From Kribbella solani (GTDB lineage: Bacteria; Actinomycetota; Actinomycetes; Propionibacteriales; Kribbellaceae), in NCBI RefSeq assembly GCF_014205295.1, contig NZ_JACHNF010000001.1, positions 4,464,001 to 4,528,000 of the forward strand: 64,000 nucleotides of DNA. The letters run 5' to 3'. Below the pieces are notes generated by a model. That model was not told the origin of the DNA. It was given only the letters and a program-made list of their open reading frames with translations, and made no database searches. The translations under genes were made by a program, and so were the position numbers. Position 1 is the first letter of the stretch; every line of letters starts with the position of its first letter. This document shows, piece by piece, positions 43,968 through 51,593 of this stretch.

Positions 43968-43989
43968 AATTGTGGTCTTGACCGAAACT
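43968..43989. promoter_or_regulatory. Regulon operator copy 4 (before regulator gene)
   Basis: AATTGTGGTC - TT - GACCGAAACT. The core GGTC-TT-GACC equals copy 3, with divergent flanks. It lies 125 nt before the regulator ATG, suggesting autoregulation. Confidence 0.65.
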
Positions 43990-44079
43990 AGGAGAGCAGG
44001 GCCGGAACGTCAAGATCTCGCCGGTCACTGCGCTATTCTGCGAGTTGAGGGCCAGGCCAGAAGTCGCCGGAGGACTGTC

Positions 44080-44115
44080 GTGAGGATCTGCTCAGCTCTG
44101 GACACGGTGGACTGA
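44080..44115 (+). CDS. Leader ORF (11 aa) coupled to the regulator gene
   Basis: GTG (44080) to TGA (44113-44115) encodes MRICSALDTVD. GGAGG at 44069-44073 is placed six nt before the GTG, a better ribosome site than that of the main gene. The stop overlaps the regulator ATG as TGATG, so ribosomes ending here would re-initiate on the regulator. Confidence 0.5.
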   Translation: MRICSALDTVD

Positions 44116-45338
44116 TGGCGCTTTCGGTCGGTGTGGTGGGCCCGGAGGACCTGGTGCAGCGGGTGACCGCGGTCGGCGCACCCAGTGGTACGACGCTGGT
44201 CCCGCTCCCGTACCGGCACGAAACCGAGGCGATCGGCCTGGTCGAGCAGGCCCACTCCGAGGTCGACGCGTTCCTGTTCACGGGCGTCGTCCCGTACACG
44301 ATCGCCACCGAGGCCGGCGTGATCGACCGGCCGGCGATGTACGTCTCGTACGACGGCGCGACCCTGCTGCGCGCACTGGTCGAACTGCTGCGGCTCGGGC
44401 ACAACGTCACCCAGTTCTCGATCGACACGCTGCGCCGCGCCGAGGTACTGGAAACGCTGATCGAGGCGAAACTCCCGACCGACCGGATTCACGTACTCCC
44501 GTACCGCCCCGGCCTGACCTCCGACGACATCGTCGAGTTCCACCGCACCGCCCGGGAGAAACACGGCGCGCTGGTCGCGATCAGCTGCCTCGGCTCCGCG
44601 TTCCACCTGATCGAGAACGAGATGCCGTCCGTACGCCTCGCCCCGTCCCGCTACTCGATCCGCTCCACCCTGCAGGCCCTGATCCTGACCACCACCGGCC
44701 AGCACGTCGGCGACGCCCAGGTAGCGCTCGGCGTCATCGACCTGCCGGAACCCGACGACGCCCTCGCCGCCGACCTGATCACCCTCGGCGGCAGCCTCGC
44801 CGCCCTCCCCGACGGCCGCCACCTGGTCGTCACCACCCGCGGCCTGCTGGAACAGGCCACCGAACAGTTCACCCGGATGCCCCTGCTGGACCACCTCGCC
44901 GCCCGGCACAGCACCGCGTACGTAGGCTTCGGCGTCGGCCGCACCGCCGCCGAAGCCGAAGCCCTCGCCCGCCGAGCCGCCGCCCGAGCCACCTCCATCG
45001 GCACCGTAGCCGGCGTCGTCTCGATGTCCGACGACGTAGAAATCGTCATCGAACCCACCGGCGACCACCCGACCACCCCCCGCGTCCCCGAAAGCCTCCC
45101 CCTACTCGCCCGCCGGGTAGGCCTGAACACCCAAACCCTCGCCCGCATGCGCGAGTTGACCGCCACCCTCCCCGACGGCCTGACCACCCAAGACGTAGCC
45201 GACCACCTGGCCGTCCAACTCCGCACCGCCCGCCGAGTCCTGAAACGCCTGGAACGAGCCGGCCTAGCAGCCCCCACCGGCACCCAACAACACGGCCGAA
45301 CCGGCCGCCCACCCACCATCTACCTGATCCACCTGTAA
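44115..45338 (+). CDS. Putative transcriptional regulator: N-terminal sensor and C-terminal winged helix
   Basis: A 407-residue cytoplasmic protein. The first ~330 residues form a mixed alpha/beta region without a family I can name with certainty (SVGVVGPEDLVQRVTAV, LPYRHETEAIGLVEQ, VPYTIATEAGVIDRPAMYV, VALGVIDLPEPDDALA). The last ~75 residues form a helix-turn-helix: LPDGLTTQDVADHLAVQLRT then ARRVLKRLERAGLA and GRTGRPPTIYLI. Its gene carries operator copy 4 and a leader ORF. It is the only regulator in the locus and therefore the likely reader of the palindrome. Ligand unknown. Confidence 0.7.
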   Translation: MALSVGVVGPEDLVQRVTAVGAPSGTTLVPLPYRHETEAIGLVEQAHSEVDAFLFTGVVPYTIATEAGVIDRPAMYVSYDGATLLRALVELLRLGHNVTQFSIDTLRRAEVLETLIEAKLPTDRIHVLPYRPGLTSDDIVEFHRTAREKHGALVAISCLGSAFHLIENEMPSVRLAPSRYSIRSTLQALILTTTGQHVGDAQVALGVIDLPEPDDALAADLITLGGSLAALPDGRHLVVTTRGLLEQATEQFTRMPLLDHLAARHSTAYVGFGVGRTAAEAEALARRAAARATSIGTVAGVVSMSDDVEIVIEPTGDHPTTPRVPESLPLLARRVGLNTQTLARMRELTATLPDGLTTQDVADHLAVQLRTARRVLKRLERAGLAAPTGTQQHGRTGRPPTIYLIHL

Positions 45339-45341
45339 CCC

Positions 45342-45359
45342 CGCCCCCTGGGTGGGGCG
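45342..45359. terminator. Short hairpin between regulator and alcohol dehydrogenase genes
   Basis: CGCCCC (45342-45347) pairs with GGGGCG (45354-45359) around CTGGGT, between two convergent stops 27 nt apart. No U-tract follows. Confidence 0.45.
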
Positions 45360-45365
45360 TACTGC

Positions 45366-46382
45366 CTAGGGGGTGATGATGGTGACGCCGGGTGGGGTGC
45401 CGGTGGTGAGGGCTGTTAAGGCGGTGGGGGTTTCAGTGAGGGGGATGGTGCGGGTTACCAGTTGGGCTGGGTTTAGGTTGCCGGTGGCAACTAGGGCGAG
45501 CATTTCGGGGTAGGCGTGGGCGGGCATGCCGTGGCTGCCCAGCCAGGTTAGTTCCTGGGCGATGAGGCGGCCGGCGTTGAGGGTTACGGCTGTTGGGAGG
45601 AGGCCGATCTGGACGTGGCGGCCGCGGGGGCGTAAGGACTCAAGAGCTTGCTGGGCTATTTCGGCGGAGCCCAGGGCGTCGATGGTGACGTGGGCGCCAC
45701 CCAGGTCGTTGATCGCACCAACAACTGGAGCGGCCGGAGTCAGGGTGTGTACGGCGCCGTAGGAGCGGGCCAGGTCGAGTGCGGCCTCGTTGGTGTCGAT
45801 GGCTATTACCTCGGCGCCCAACGCGGCGGCGATCATGACTGCGGACAGGCCGACGCCGCCGCAGCCGAAGATGGCTACGCGTTCACCGGCGGCGACCCGG
45901 GCGACCTGGTGGACGGCGCGGAACGAGGTCGCGAAGCGGCAGCCCAAACCGGCGGCGGTTGCGAAGGTCAGCTCGTCCGGCAGCCGCACCAGATTCACCG
46001 ACGCGTACGGCACCGCAACGTACTCAGCGAAAGAGCCCCAATAGTTGAACCCAGGTTGCAACTGATTGGGGCAGACCTGCTGATTGCCCTCAAGGCACTG
46101 CTCGCATTGCCCGCAAGCACAGATGAACGGCGTCGTCACCCGATCACCAACAGCCCACCCGGCAACGCCGGCACCAACAGCCGCGATCGTGCCGGCGAAT
46201 TCGTGCCCGGGGACATGTGGCAGCACGATGTCAGGGTCGTGCCCCATCCAGCCGTGCCAGTCGCTCCGGCACAGTCCGGTCGCTTCGACGCGGACCACCA
46301 CGGAGCCGGCGTCCGCCGAAGGCTCCGGCACGTCACGGACCTCCGGCAGTACGCCGTACTCAGAAACTACAACCGCACGCAC
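45366..46382 (-). CDS. Zinc-dependent alcohol dehydrogenase family protein
   Basis: A 338-residue medium-chain dehydrogenase. Catalytic zinc ligands are in TGLCRSDWHGW and GHEFAGTI, the structural zinc four-Cys cluster is CACGQCEQCLEGNQQVC, and the NAD(P) fold has GCGGVGLSAVM. The start is GTG at 46382. It lies 21 nt downstream of the sulfur-carrier gene and may be co-transcribed from the SAM riboswitch. The 3' third uses more relaxed third positions than its neighbours. Substrate unknown. Confidence 0.9.
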   Translation of the reverse strand: MRAVVVSEYGVLPEVRDVPEPSADAGSVVVRVEATGLCRSDWHGWMGHDPDIVLPHVPGHEFAGTIAAVGAGVAGWAVGDRVTTPFICACGQCEQCLEGNQQVCPNQLQPGFNYWGSFAEYVAVPYASVNLVRLPDELTFATAAGLGCRFATSFRAVHQVARVAAGERVAIFGCGGVGLSAVMIAAALGAEVIAIDTNEAALDLARSYGAVHTLTPAAPVVGAINDLGGAHVTIDALGSAEIAQQALESLRPRGRHVQIGLLPTAVTLNAGRLIAQELTWLGSHGMPAHAYPEMLALVATGNLNPAQLVTRTIPLTETPTALTALTTGTPPGVTIITP

Positions 46383-46403
46383 ACAGCGGAGTTTAAGCTC
46401 GGA

Positions 46404-46679
46404 TCAGCCGCCGGCGACAGCGGGGATGATGGAGATCTGGCCGCCGTCCTTGACCTCGGTCTGCAGGCCGGAGGCGAACCGTACGTCGTCGTCGTTCACG
46501 TACACGTTGACGAACCGGCGCAGCTCGCCGGACTCGTCCAGTACGCGGCCCTTGATCCCCGGGTACGAGGTGTCGAGTGACTCCAGCACCTCCAGCAGCG
46601 TGGCGCCCTCGGCGGACACCTCGGAGACGCCCTGGGTGTAGGGGCGGAGGATGGTCGGGACGCGCACACTCACACTCAC
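46404..46679 (-). CDS. MoaD/ThiS-family sulfur-carrier protein
   Basis: A 91-residue ubiquitin-like sulfur carrier ending in the Gly-Gly tail needed for thiocarboxylation (IIPAVAGG). It opens VSVRVPTILRPYTQG and contains RRFVNVYVNDDDVRF, like CysO and other MoaD paralogues. GTG at 46677-46679 overlaps the upstream stop as GTGA. Translational coupling to a threonine-synthase-like PLP enzyme under a SAM riboswitch suggests it carries sulfur for homocysteine or cysteine formation, not molybdopterin. Confidence 0.9.
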   Translation of the reverse strand: MSVSVRVPTILRPYTQGVSEVSAEGATLLEVLESLDTSYPGIKGRVLDESGELRRFVNVYVNDDDVRFASGLQTEVKDGGQISIIPAVAGG

Positions 46680-47938
46680 TGCAGGCCTGCCTTCACGAAG
46701 GCGTCGTACGACGCGGGGATGGTCACCTTGGGGCCGACCCGGTCGGCCACGGCGTCGAGCGTCTTCAGCCCGTCGCCGGAGTTGATGATCACGGTCTCGG
46801 CCTCGGGGTCGAGCTGCCCGGTCGCGATCAGCTTCTTCAGCGTCGCCACCGTCACGCCGCCGGCGGTCTCGGCGAAGATGCCTTCGGTACGGGCCAGCAG
46901 CTGGATGCCCTCGACGACCTCTTCGTCGCTGACGTCCTCGATCGCGCCACCGGTACGCCGGGCGACGTCCAGCACGTACGGACCGTCGGCCGGGTTGCCG
47001 ATCGCCAGTGACTTGGCGATCGTGTCCGGCTTGACCGGCTTGACGACGTCATGCCCGTCGCGGAACGCCTGCGCGACCGGAGAGCAGCCGGTCGCCTGCG
47101 CGCCGTACACCTTGTAGTCGGTGGCGTCGACCAGCCCGAGCTTGCCGAGCTCGGTGAAGCCCTTGTCGATCTTGGTCAGCTGCGAACCCGAGGCGACCGG
47201 AACCACGATCTGCTGCGGCAGCCGCCAGCCGAGCTGCTCGGCGATCTCGAAGGCCAGCGTCTTGGAGCCTTCGGAGTAGTACGGGCGGACGTTGACGTTC
47301 ACGAACGCCCAGCCCTCTTCCTCACCGGCGATCTCGGAGGCCAGCTTGTTCACGTCGTCGTAGTTGCCCTCGACGGCGACCAGCGTGCCGCCGTACACGG
47401 CGGTGGTGATCACCTTCGGGCGCTCGAGGTCGTGCGGGATGAACACGACCGAGCGGATTCCGGCCCGGGCGGCGGCCGCGGCGACGGCGTTGGCCAGGTT
47501 GCCGGTGGAGGGGCAGGCGAAGACCTTCATGCCCAGCTCGCGGGTCGCGCTCAGCGCGGAGGCGACGACGCGGTCCTTGAAGGAGTGCGTCGGGTTTCCG
47601 GAGTCGTCCTTCACCCACAGCTTGCGCAGTCCCAGCTCACGGGCCAGGTTCTGGGCGTCGACGAGGCGGGTGTACCCCGGCTCGGTGTTCGGGAAGCCGG
47701 CCACGTCCACCGGGACCGGCAGCAGCGGCTGGTACCGCCAGATGTTCTTCGGTCCGGCCTCGATCTGCTCACGGGTGATGGCCGGATACTCGTACCCGAC
47801 TTCGAGCGGACCGAAGCACTCCATACAGGCGTAGAACGGGCCGAGCGGCGACTTCGCCCCACAGGCGCGACAGCTCAGGTGCGTACCGTTGCCGAAGGCA
47901 CCGTCCCGGATCGTGTGGGTGGTGGCGGTCAGGCTCAT
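46676..47938 (-). CDS. Threonine-synthase-like PLP enzyme (possible homocysteine synthase)
   Basis: A 420-residue fold-type II PLP enzyme of the threonine synthase family. A four-Cys zinc-ribbon-like N-terminus is seen (LSCRACGAKSPLG and YACMECFGP). The PLP Lys is in NPTHSFKDRVV and the phosphate loop is CPSTGNLANAVAAAAARAG. By homology alone it would be thrC. A SAM riboswitch directly upstream and a coupled MoaD-like carrier downstream argue for O-phosphohomoserine sulfhydrylation to homocysteine; I recall a published actinobacterial route of this type (MetM/MetO) but cannot verify it here. No hom or thrB is adjacent. ATG 47938 follows AGAGGGG. Confidence 0.85.
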   Translation of the reverse strand: MSLTATTHTIRDGAFGNGTHLSCRACGAKSPLGPFYACMECFGPLEVGYEYPAITREQIEAGPKNIWRYQPLLPVPVDVAGFPNTEPGYTRLVDAQNLARELGLRKLWVKDDSGNPTHSFKDRVVASALSATRELGMKVFACPSTGNLANAVAAAAARAGIRSVVFIPHDLERPKVITTAVYGGTLVAVEGNYDDVNKLASEIAGEEEGWAFVNVNVRPYYSEGSKTLAFEIAEQLGWRLPQQIVVPVASGSQLTKIDKGFTELGKLGLVDATDYKVYGAQATGCSPVAQAFRDGHDVVKPVKPDTIAKSLAIGNPADGPYVLDVARRTGGAIEDVSDEEVVEGIQLLARTEGIFAETAGGVTVATLKKLIATGQLDPEAETVIINSGDGLKTLDAVADRVGPKVTIPASYDAFVKAGLQ

Positions 47939-47953
47939 GAGTGAGGTTCCCCT

Positions 47954-48090
47954 CTCATCTTCCCCGGCACCGGATCTCGGTGCCAGGACGGATTTGGCAC
48001 CGTTCCACCGCGAGGCGCCCCGGGCGGGGGCTCGACGGGGAGGGTTGCCGGGACGTCAACGGGCCGTTTCCCTCAGTCCCTCTGGATGAG
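47954..48090 (-). ncRNA. SAM-I (S-box) riboswitch
   Basis: On the minus strand P1 is CTCATC (48090-48085) with GATGAG (47959-47954). The core reads CAGAGGGACTGAGGG, then CCCGGCAACC, then GGTGCCAAATCC and the GGGGAAGATGAG closing segment, the conserved S-box elements in order. P3 (CGAG to CTCG) and P4 (GGCACC to GGTGCC) can be drawn. The SD of the next gene (GAGGGG) abuts the 3' strand of P1. The TCCCC tract after the CGGCAACC core could mask it, suggesting translational control. Confidence 0.93.
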
Positions 48091-48163
48091 CTGCCCCCGA
48101 GATTACCCAATCGGGTCCATATTGTGTCCTGCGTTCCCGCCATGTGAGACAGGCGATCTCAGC

Positions 48164-49111
48164 TCAGCGGAGCCGGTGGGTGGCTCCCGGGGTGTGCGTC
48201 GGCAGCGATTTGCGCGGCCCGAAGCGGGGGTGACCGATGCCCGCGAGCTCGATCAGCCGCTGGACGCGGAACCGGTGGCCGCGGTACGGCTCGATCAGCT
48301 CGGCGCACCCGTCGTCGTCCAGTTCCTCACCGATCAGCGCGTACGAGACGTTCCGCGAGACGTGATAGTCCGCGAAGGAGAAGGCATCCGCGTCACCGTG
48401 CGCGCGCTGCCGTACCTCGGCCGCCGTCCACACGCCGACCCCGGGCAGCGACCTGAGACGCCGCTCGATCTCCGCGGAATCGGTCAGCTCCAGCGTCCGC
48501 TCCAGCGCCTTGGCCCGGGTCGCCGCGGTCGTCACCACGCGAGACCGCCGCCCTTCGACACCCGCTCGCAGCCACTGCCAGGACGGGATCAGGCGCCACT
48601 CCTCGGGCGCCGGCGGCACCATCAGCTGCCGCCCGTCCGGCGGCTTCGGCCCCGGCGCGGGCTCGCCGTACTCACGCAGCAGCAGCCGCCACGCCCGGAA
48701 CGCCTCCTTGCCCGTAACGACTTGCTCGATCCCCGCCGCGGCCATCGCCTCGAACACCGCCCGCGACCGCGGCACCCGGACATCCGGGAACCGCCGCGCC
48801 GCGTCCACCAGCACCCGATGCTCCGCCAGCGGCTCGAACCCGTCCCAGCTGTCCCGCTCCCCCAGCAACTCCGGCACGCCGTCCAGTGCCCACGCCGCGC
48901 CCGGCCCCCACGCCTCGGCCTCGACCTCCCCGGCGCGCGCCCGCAACCGCAACGTCACCGGCCCGTCCGGAGTCCGTGTCGCTCGCCACACGGTCCGCGA
49001 CCCGGCATCGAACACGTACGCCGGATCGCCAGGCCCTTTCCGGAACCCACCGATCACCGAATGCGGATCGACCACCCGCCCAGGCCGCCAGACCCGCACC
49101 ACCGAACTCAC
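48164..49111 (-). CDS. AlkA-like DNA-3-methyladenine glycosylase
   Basis: A ~315-residue base-excision repair glycosylase of the HhH-GPD superfamily. The helix-hairpin-helix is LRSLPGVGVWTAAEVRQRA, followed by DADAFSFADYHVSRNVSYAL with the catalytic Asp. The N-terminal half (residues 1-120) is the beta-rich AlkA_N-like part. The start is uncertain among TTG 49117, GTG 49111 and GTG 49102. It probably removes alkylated purines. Confidence 0.85.
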   Translation of the reverse strand: MSSVVRVWRPGRVVDPHSVIGGFRKGPGDPAYVFDAGSRTVWRATRTPDGPVTLRLRARAGEVEAEAWGPGAAWALDGVPELLGERDSWDGFEPLAEHRVLVDAARRFPDVRVPRSRAVFEAMAAAGIEQVVTGKEAFRAWRLLLREYGEPAPGPKPPDGRQLMVPPAPEEWRLIPSWQWLRAGVEGRRSRVVTTAATRAKALERTLELTDSAEIERRLRSLPGVGVWTAAEVRQRAHGDADAFSFADYHVSRNVSYALIGEELDDDGCAELIEPYRGHRFRVQRLIELAGIGHPRFGPRKSLPTHTPGATHRLR

Positions 49112-49157
49112 CCCCAAGTCTTACCGCACCCCACCGACAGAACCCATACTGATCCGC

Positions 49158-49625
49158 ATGACCGCCTGGCAGTGGGTGAAGGTGATCGGCAACTTCGTCA
49201 ATCTGTCCACGCTGAGCGGCCTGTTCGCCGGCCTGCTCGGCCGGGCGACGTTCACGCGGGGACCACGCGGACTGATCTTCGCGAACGGGTACCAGCTCGG
49301 CTTTCCGATCGCCGGCGCGTTCACGATCGGGAACGTCGTACTCAGCAAGCACGACCGGGCGTACTTCGGCAACGCCGCCCTGGTCCGCCACGAGGAAAGA
49401 CATTCCTGGCAGTACTTCTGTCTGATCGGCCTGCCGATGCTCCCGTTGTACGTGATCGGGGTCGTCGTGTCGTTCCTGCTCACCGGTGATCCGGCCTCGC
49501 GAAACCCCTTCGAACGGCTCGCGAACCTCGACGACGGCGGGTACGTCGAACGTCCGGTTCAGCCGATCGGCAGGACCGTGGCGCAGGCGTTCAGCGGGCG
49601 GCGATCGCGTCCGAAAGGGCAGTGA
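49158..49625 (+). CDS. Conserved membrane protein with HEERH motif
   Basis: A 155-residue protein with two or three hydrophobic segments (FVNLSTLSGLFAGLLG; LIGLPMLPLYVIGVVVSFLL). RHEERHSWQYF carries an HxxxH arrangement reminiscent of metal binding, but no known protease motif is complete. I do not recognise the family. It overlaps the convergent otsB gene by 35 nt. ATG 49158 is set by the upstream divergent glycosylase. Confidence 0.7.
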   Translation: MTAWQWVKVIGNFVNLSTLSGLFAGLLGRATFTRGPRGLIFANGYQLGFPIAGAFTIGNVVLSKHDRAYFGNAALVRHEERHSWQYFCLIGLPMLPLYVIGVVVSFLLTGDPASRNPFERLANLDDGGYVERPVQPIGRTVAQAFSGRRSRPKGQ

Positions 49626-50424
49626 GCACGGTCACCGCGCCACTCGGGTCGTCCACCACGACATCGGCGGCATCGATCAGTTCGGTCGCGTTGGACGAGC
49701 GGGTCGCGAGCAGGACGGCGCGTACGCCGGTCGCGCGCTGTTCCTGGATCGCCCGGAACGCGGCGAGATCGCCAAGGTCGTCCCCCGCGTACAGGATCGA
49801 CCGTGCGCCGGTCGACTCGAGCAGGTGCCGAACCGCGACGCCCTTGTCGATCCCGGGCGGCCGCAGCTCCAGGACCAGGTTGCCCGGCTCCAGCCGAAGC
49901 TCGGTCTCCTCGGCGAGCGCGGTCAGCGGGCCGCGCAGCAGCTCGAGCGCACCGGTCGGATCGTCCAGCCGACGGGTGTGTACGGCCAATGAACTGTTCT
50001 TGTCCTCGACGAACGCATCCGGTACGCCGGCGTCGCTCAGCAGCCCCGGCAGCCGGTCGCGCGCCGTCGTGACACCTGCCGGCACCGGCTCGCTGGTGAC
50101 CTTCCCGGTCGCCGCGTCCCACCGCTCCAGCCCGTAGTGCCCGAGCACGACAAGCCGCCCGAGCCCCGGGTACCCGCTCACGCCGGACAGCTCGGTCGCG
50201 ACCAGCGCCGGACGGCCCGTGACGATTGCTACCTGGTTGACGGACCGCGCCAGCCGGGCCAGCGCGTCCAGTGCGCCTTCGACCGGCCGGGAGCGCGCCG
50301 GGTCCTCGACGAGCGGCGAGAGTACGCCGTCGAAGTCGGACGAGATGACCGCGGACGCCGGGTCGGTGACGATGGCTTCCCAGCCGTCCCGGCCGACCTC
50401 GGTCTGCAGGACCGGAGTGCTCAT
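49591..50424 (-). CDS. otsB: Trehalose-6-phosphate phosphatase
   Basis: A 277-residue HAD-superfamily phosphatase, second step of OtsAB trehalose synthesis. The nucleophile motif is SSDFDGVLSPL, motif II/III are VAIVTGRP and the PPGIDKGVAV Lys region, and metal-binding Asp is in YAGDDLGD. ATG overlaps the stop of the LytR_C gene (ATGA). otsA is 3.6 kb away on the other strand, so the two steps are in separate operons. Confidence 0.93.
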   Translation of the reverse strand: MSTPVLQTEVGRDGWEAIVTDPASAVISSDFDGVLSPLVEDPARSRPVEGALDALARLARSVNQVAIVTGRPALVATELSGVSGYPGLGRLVVLGHYGLERWDAATGKVTSEPVPAGVTTARDRLPGLLSDAGVPDAFVEDKNSSLAVHTRRLDDPTGALELLRGPLTALAEETELRLEPGNLVLELRPPGIDKGVAVRHLLESTGARSILYAGDDLGDLAAFRAIQEQRATGVRAVLLATRSSNATELIDAADVVVDDPSGAVTVLTALSDAIAAR

Positions 50425-51134
50425 CCTGCGTAGTCCGAGGTCAGGATCACGGTCAGGCGGTCCTTCTTCATGTTGTCCAGCGCGCCCTTGGTCCGGCTCA
50501 CGCCGAGGTCGTGGGCGAGCTGGTTGGCGGCGTCGAGCATGCCCGGCGGGTAGTACACGGTGCTCTCGGCGACCTTGCCGTGCCAGTTGTCCGGCGAACC
50601 GGACACCGTCCAGCCGGCCTGCCGGGCCCGGTTCGCGACCGAGTCGGCGAGGCCCTTGCGCGGGGTGTTGTTGTAGACCTCGATCGCCGGCCGTTCCTCG
50701 GCCGGAATCGTCGCCGGCTGGGTCGGCCGTGGCGGCTGGGTCGCGCCTTGAGTTGGCTGGCCGGTCGGCTCGTTGGTCGGGGGTTCACTCGGTGGCGCCG
50801 GCGGCGGCACGGTCGACGACGCGGCCGGCGTGGACGGCTTCCCGGTCGGCTTCTCAGTCGACTTCTCGGGCGGCCGCGGCACGCTGGCGCCCACGGTCGA
50901 CGGCCCGGCCGACGGCTGCTTCTCAGCGGTCTTGCCGGCAGGCGTACTGGCAGCGGCCGGCTTCTCGTCGGCGTTGCTGTTGTTCCCCCTGGTCCCGAAC
51001 AGCACCAGCAGACCGGCAACGATCGCGACGACGGCGGCCACGGCGACCAGCGACGACAGCACCTGCCCCTGTTCGCCGCCACGGGTGCGGCGCGGCAGGC
51101 GTGCGGACGCCGGCCACGCCCTGAGGCGGGACAT
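50421..51134 (-). CDS. LytR C-terminal domain protein, VirR-like
   Basis: A 237-residue protein with one transmembrane helix (LSSLVAVAAVVAIVAGLLVLF, about residues 26-46), a Pro/Ser/Thr-rich extracellular spacer (about 50-145) and a LytR_C domain (about 150-237, AIEVYNNTPRKGLADSVANR). Next to a DUF3263 gene this is the arrangement of mycobacterial Rv0430-Rv0431 (VirR), linked to vesicle release and cell-wall integrity. ATG 51134 gives the proper membrane topology. Confidence 0.85.
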   Translation of the reverse strand: MSRLRAWPASARLPRRTRGGEQGQVLSSLVAVAAVVAIVAGLLVLFGTRGNNSNADEKPAAASTPAGKTAEKQPSAGPSTVGASVPRPPEKSTEKPTGKPSTPAASSTVPPPAPPSEPPTNEPTGQPTQGATQPPRPTQPATIPAEERPAIEVYNNTPRKGLADSVANRARQAGWTVSGSPDNWHGKVAESTVYYPPGMLDAANQLAHDLGVSRTKGALDNMKKDRLTVILTSDYAG

Positions 51135-51136
51135 GC

Positions 51137-51445
51137 TCAGACCTCGATACCCAGTCGGCGAGCGGAGCGGGCGCGCTGCCGGGCGGCGCGGAGGCGGCGC
51201 AGGCGCTTGACCAGCAGTGGGTCGTGCACGAGGGCCTCGGGCCGGTCGATCAGCGCGTTCAGTACCTGGTAGTACCGGGTCGCGGACATCTGGAACTGGT
51301 CCCGGATCGCCTGCTCCTTGGCACCGGCGTACTTCCACCAATGCCGCTCGAAAGCAAGAATCTGGCCGTCCCGCTCGGTCAACCCTTCGACGACCGGCGG
51401 CGCAGCTTCGGCGGGGCCGGGAGAGCTGGCGTTGGCGCTGTCCAT
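51137..51445 (-). CDS. DUF3263 family protein
   Basis: A 102-residue protein with the DUF3263 core LTERDGQILAFERHWWKYAGAK and FQMSATRYYQVLNALID, which looks like a small DNA-binding-type helical domain. ATG 51445 (MDSANASS) is chosen by family length. It stops 2 nt before the LytR_C start and is the first gene of a three-gene operon with otsB. Confidence 0.9.
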   Translation of the reverse strand: MDSANASSPGPAEAAPPVVEGLTERDGQILAFERHWWKYAGAKEQAIRDQFQMSATRYYQVLNALIDRPEALVHDPLLVKRLRRLRAARQRARSARRLGIEV

Positions 51446-51593
51446 CTGCTGCTGACTCCTGTGCGGTCGGTGATCGTCCGTCCGCCTGCCACTGTACGTG
51501 CTGAACAACAGCAATGTCATTCACCCGTGACACGACACGAAGCGTGTCGGACGCGGACGGCCGGACCCGGGCAACTCTGGCAGGATCTTTAGG

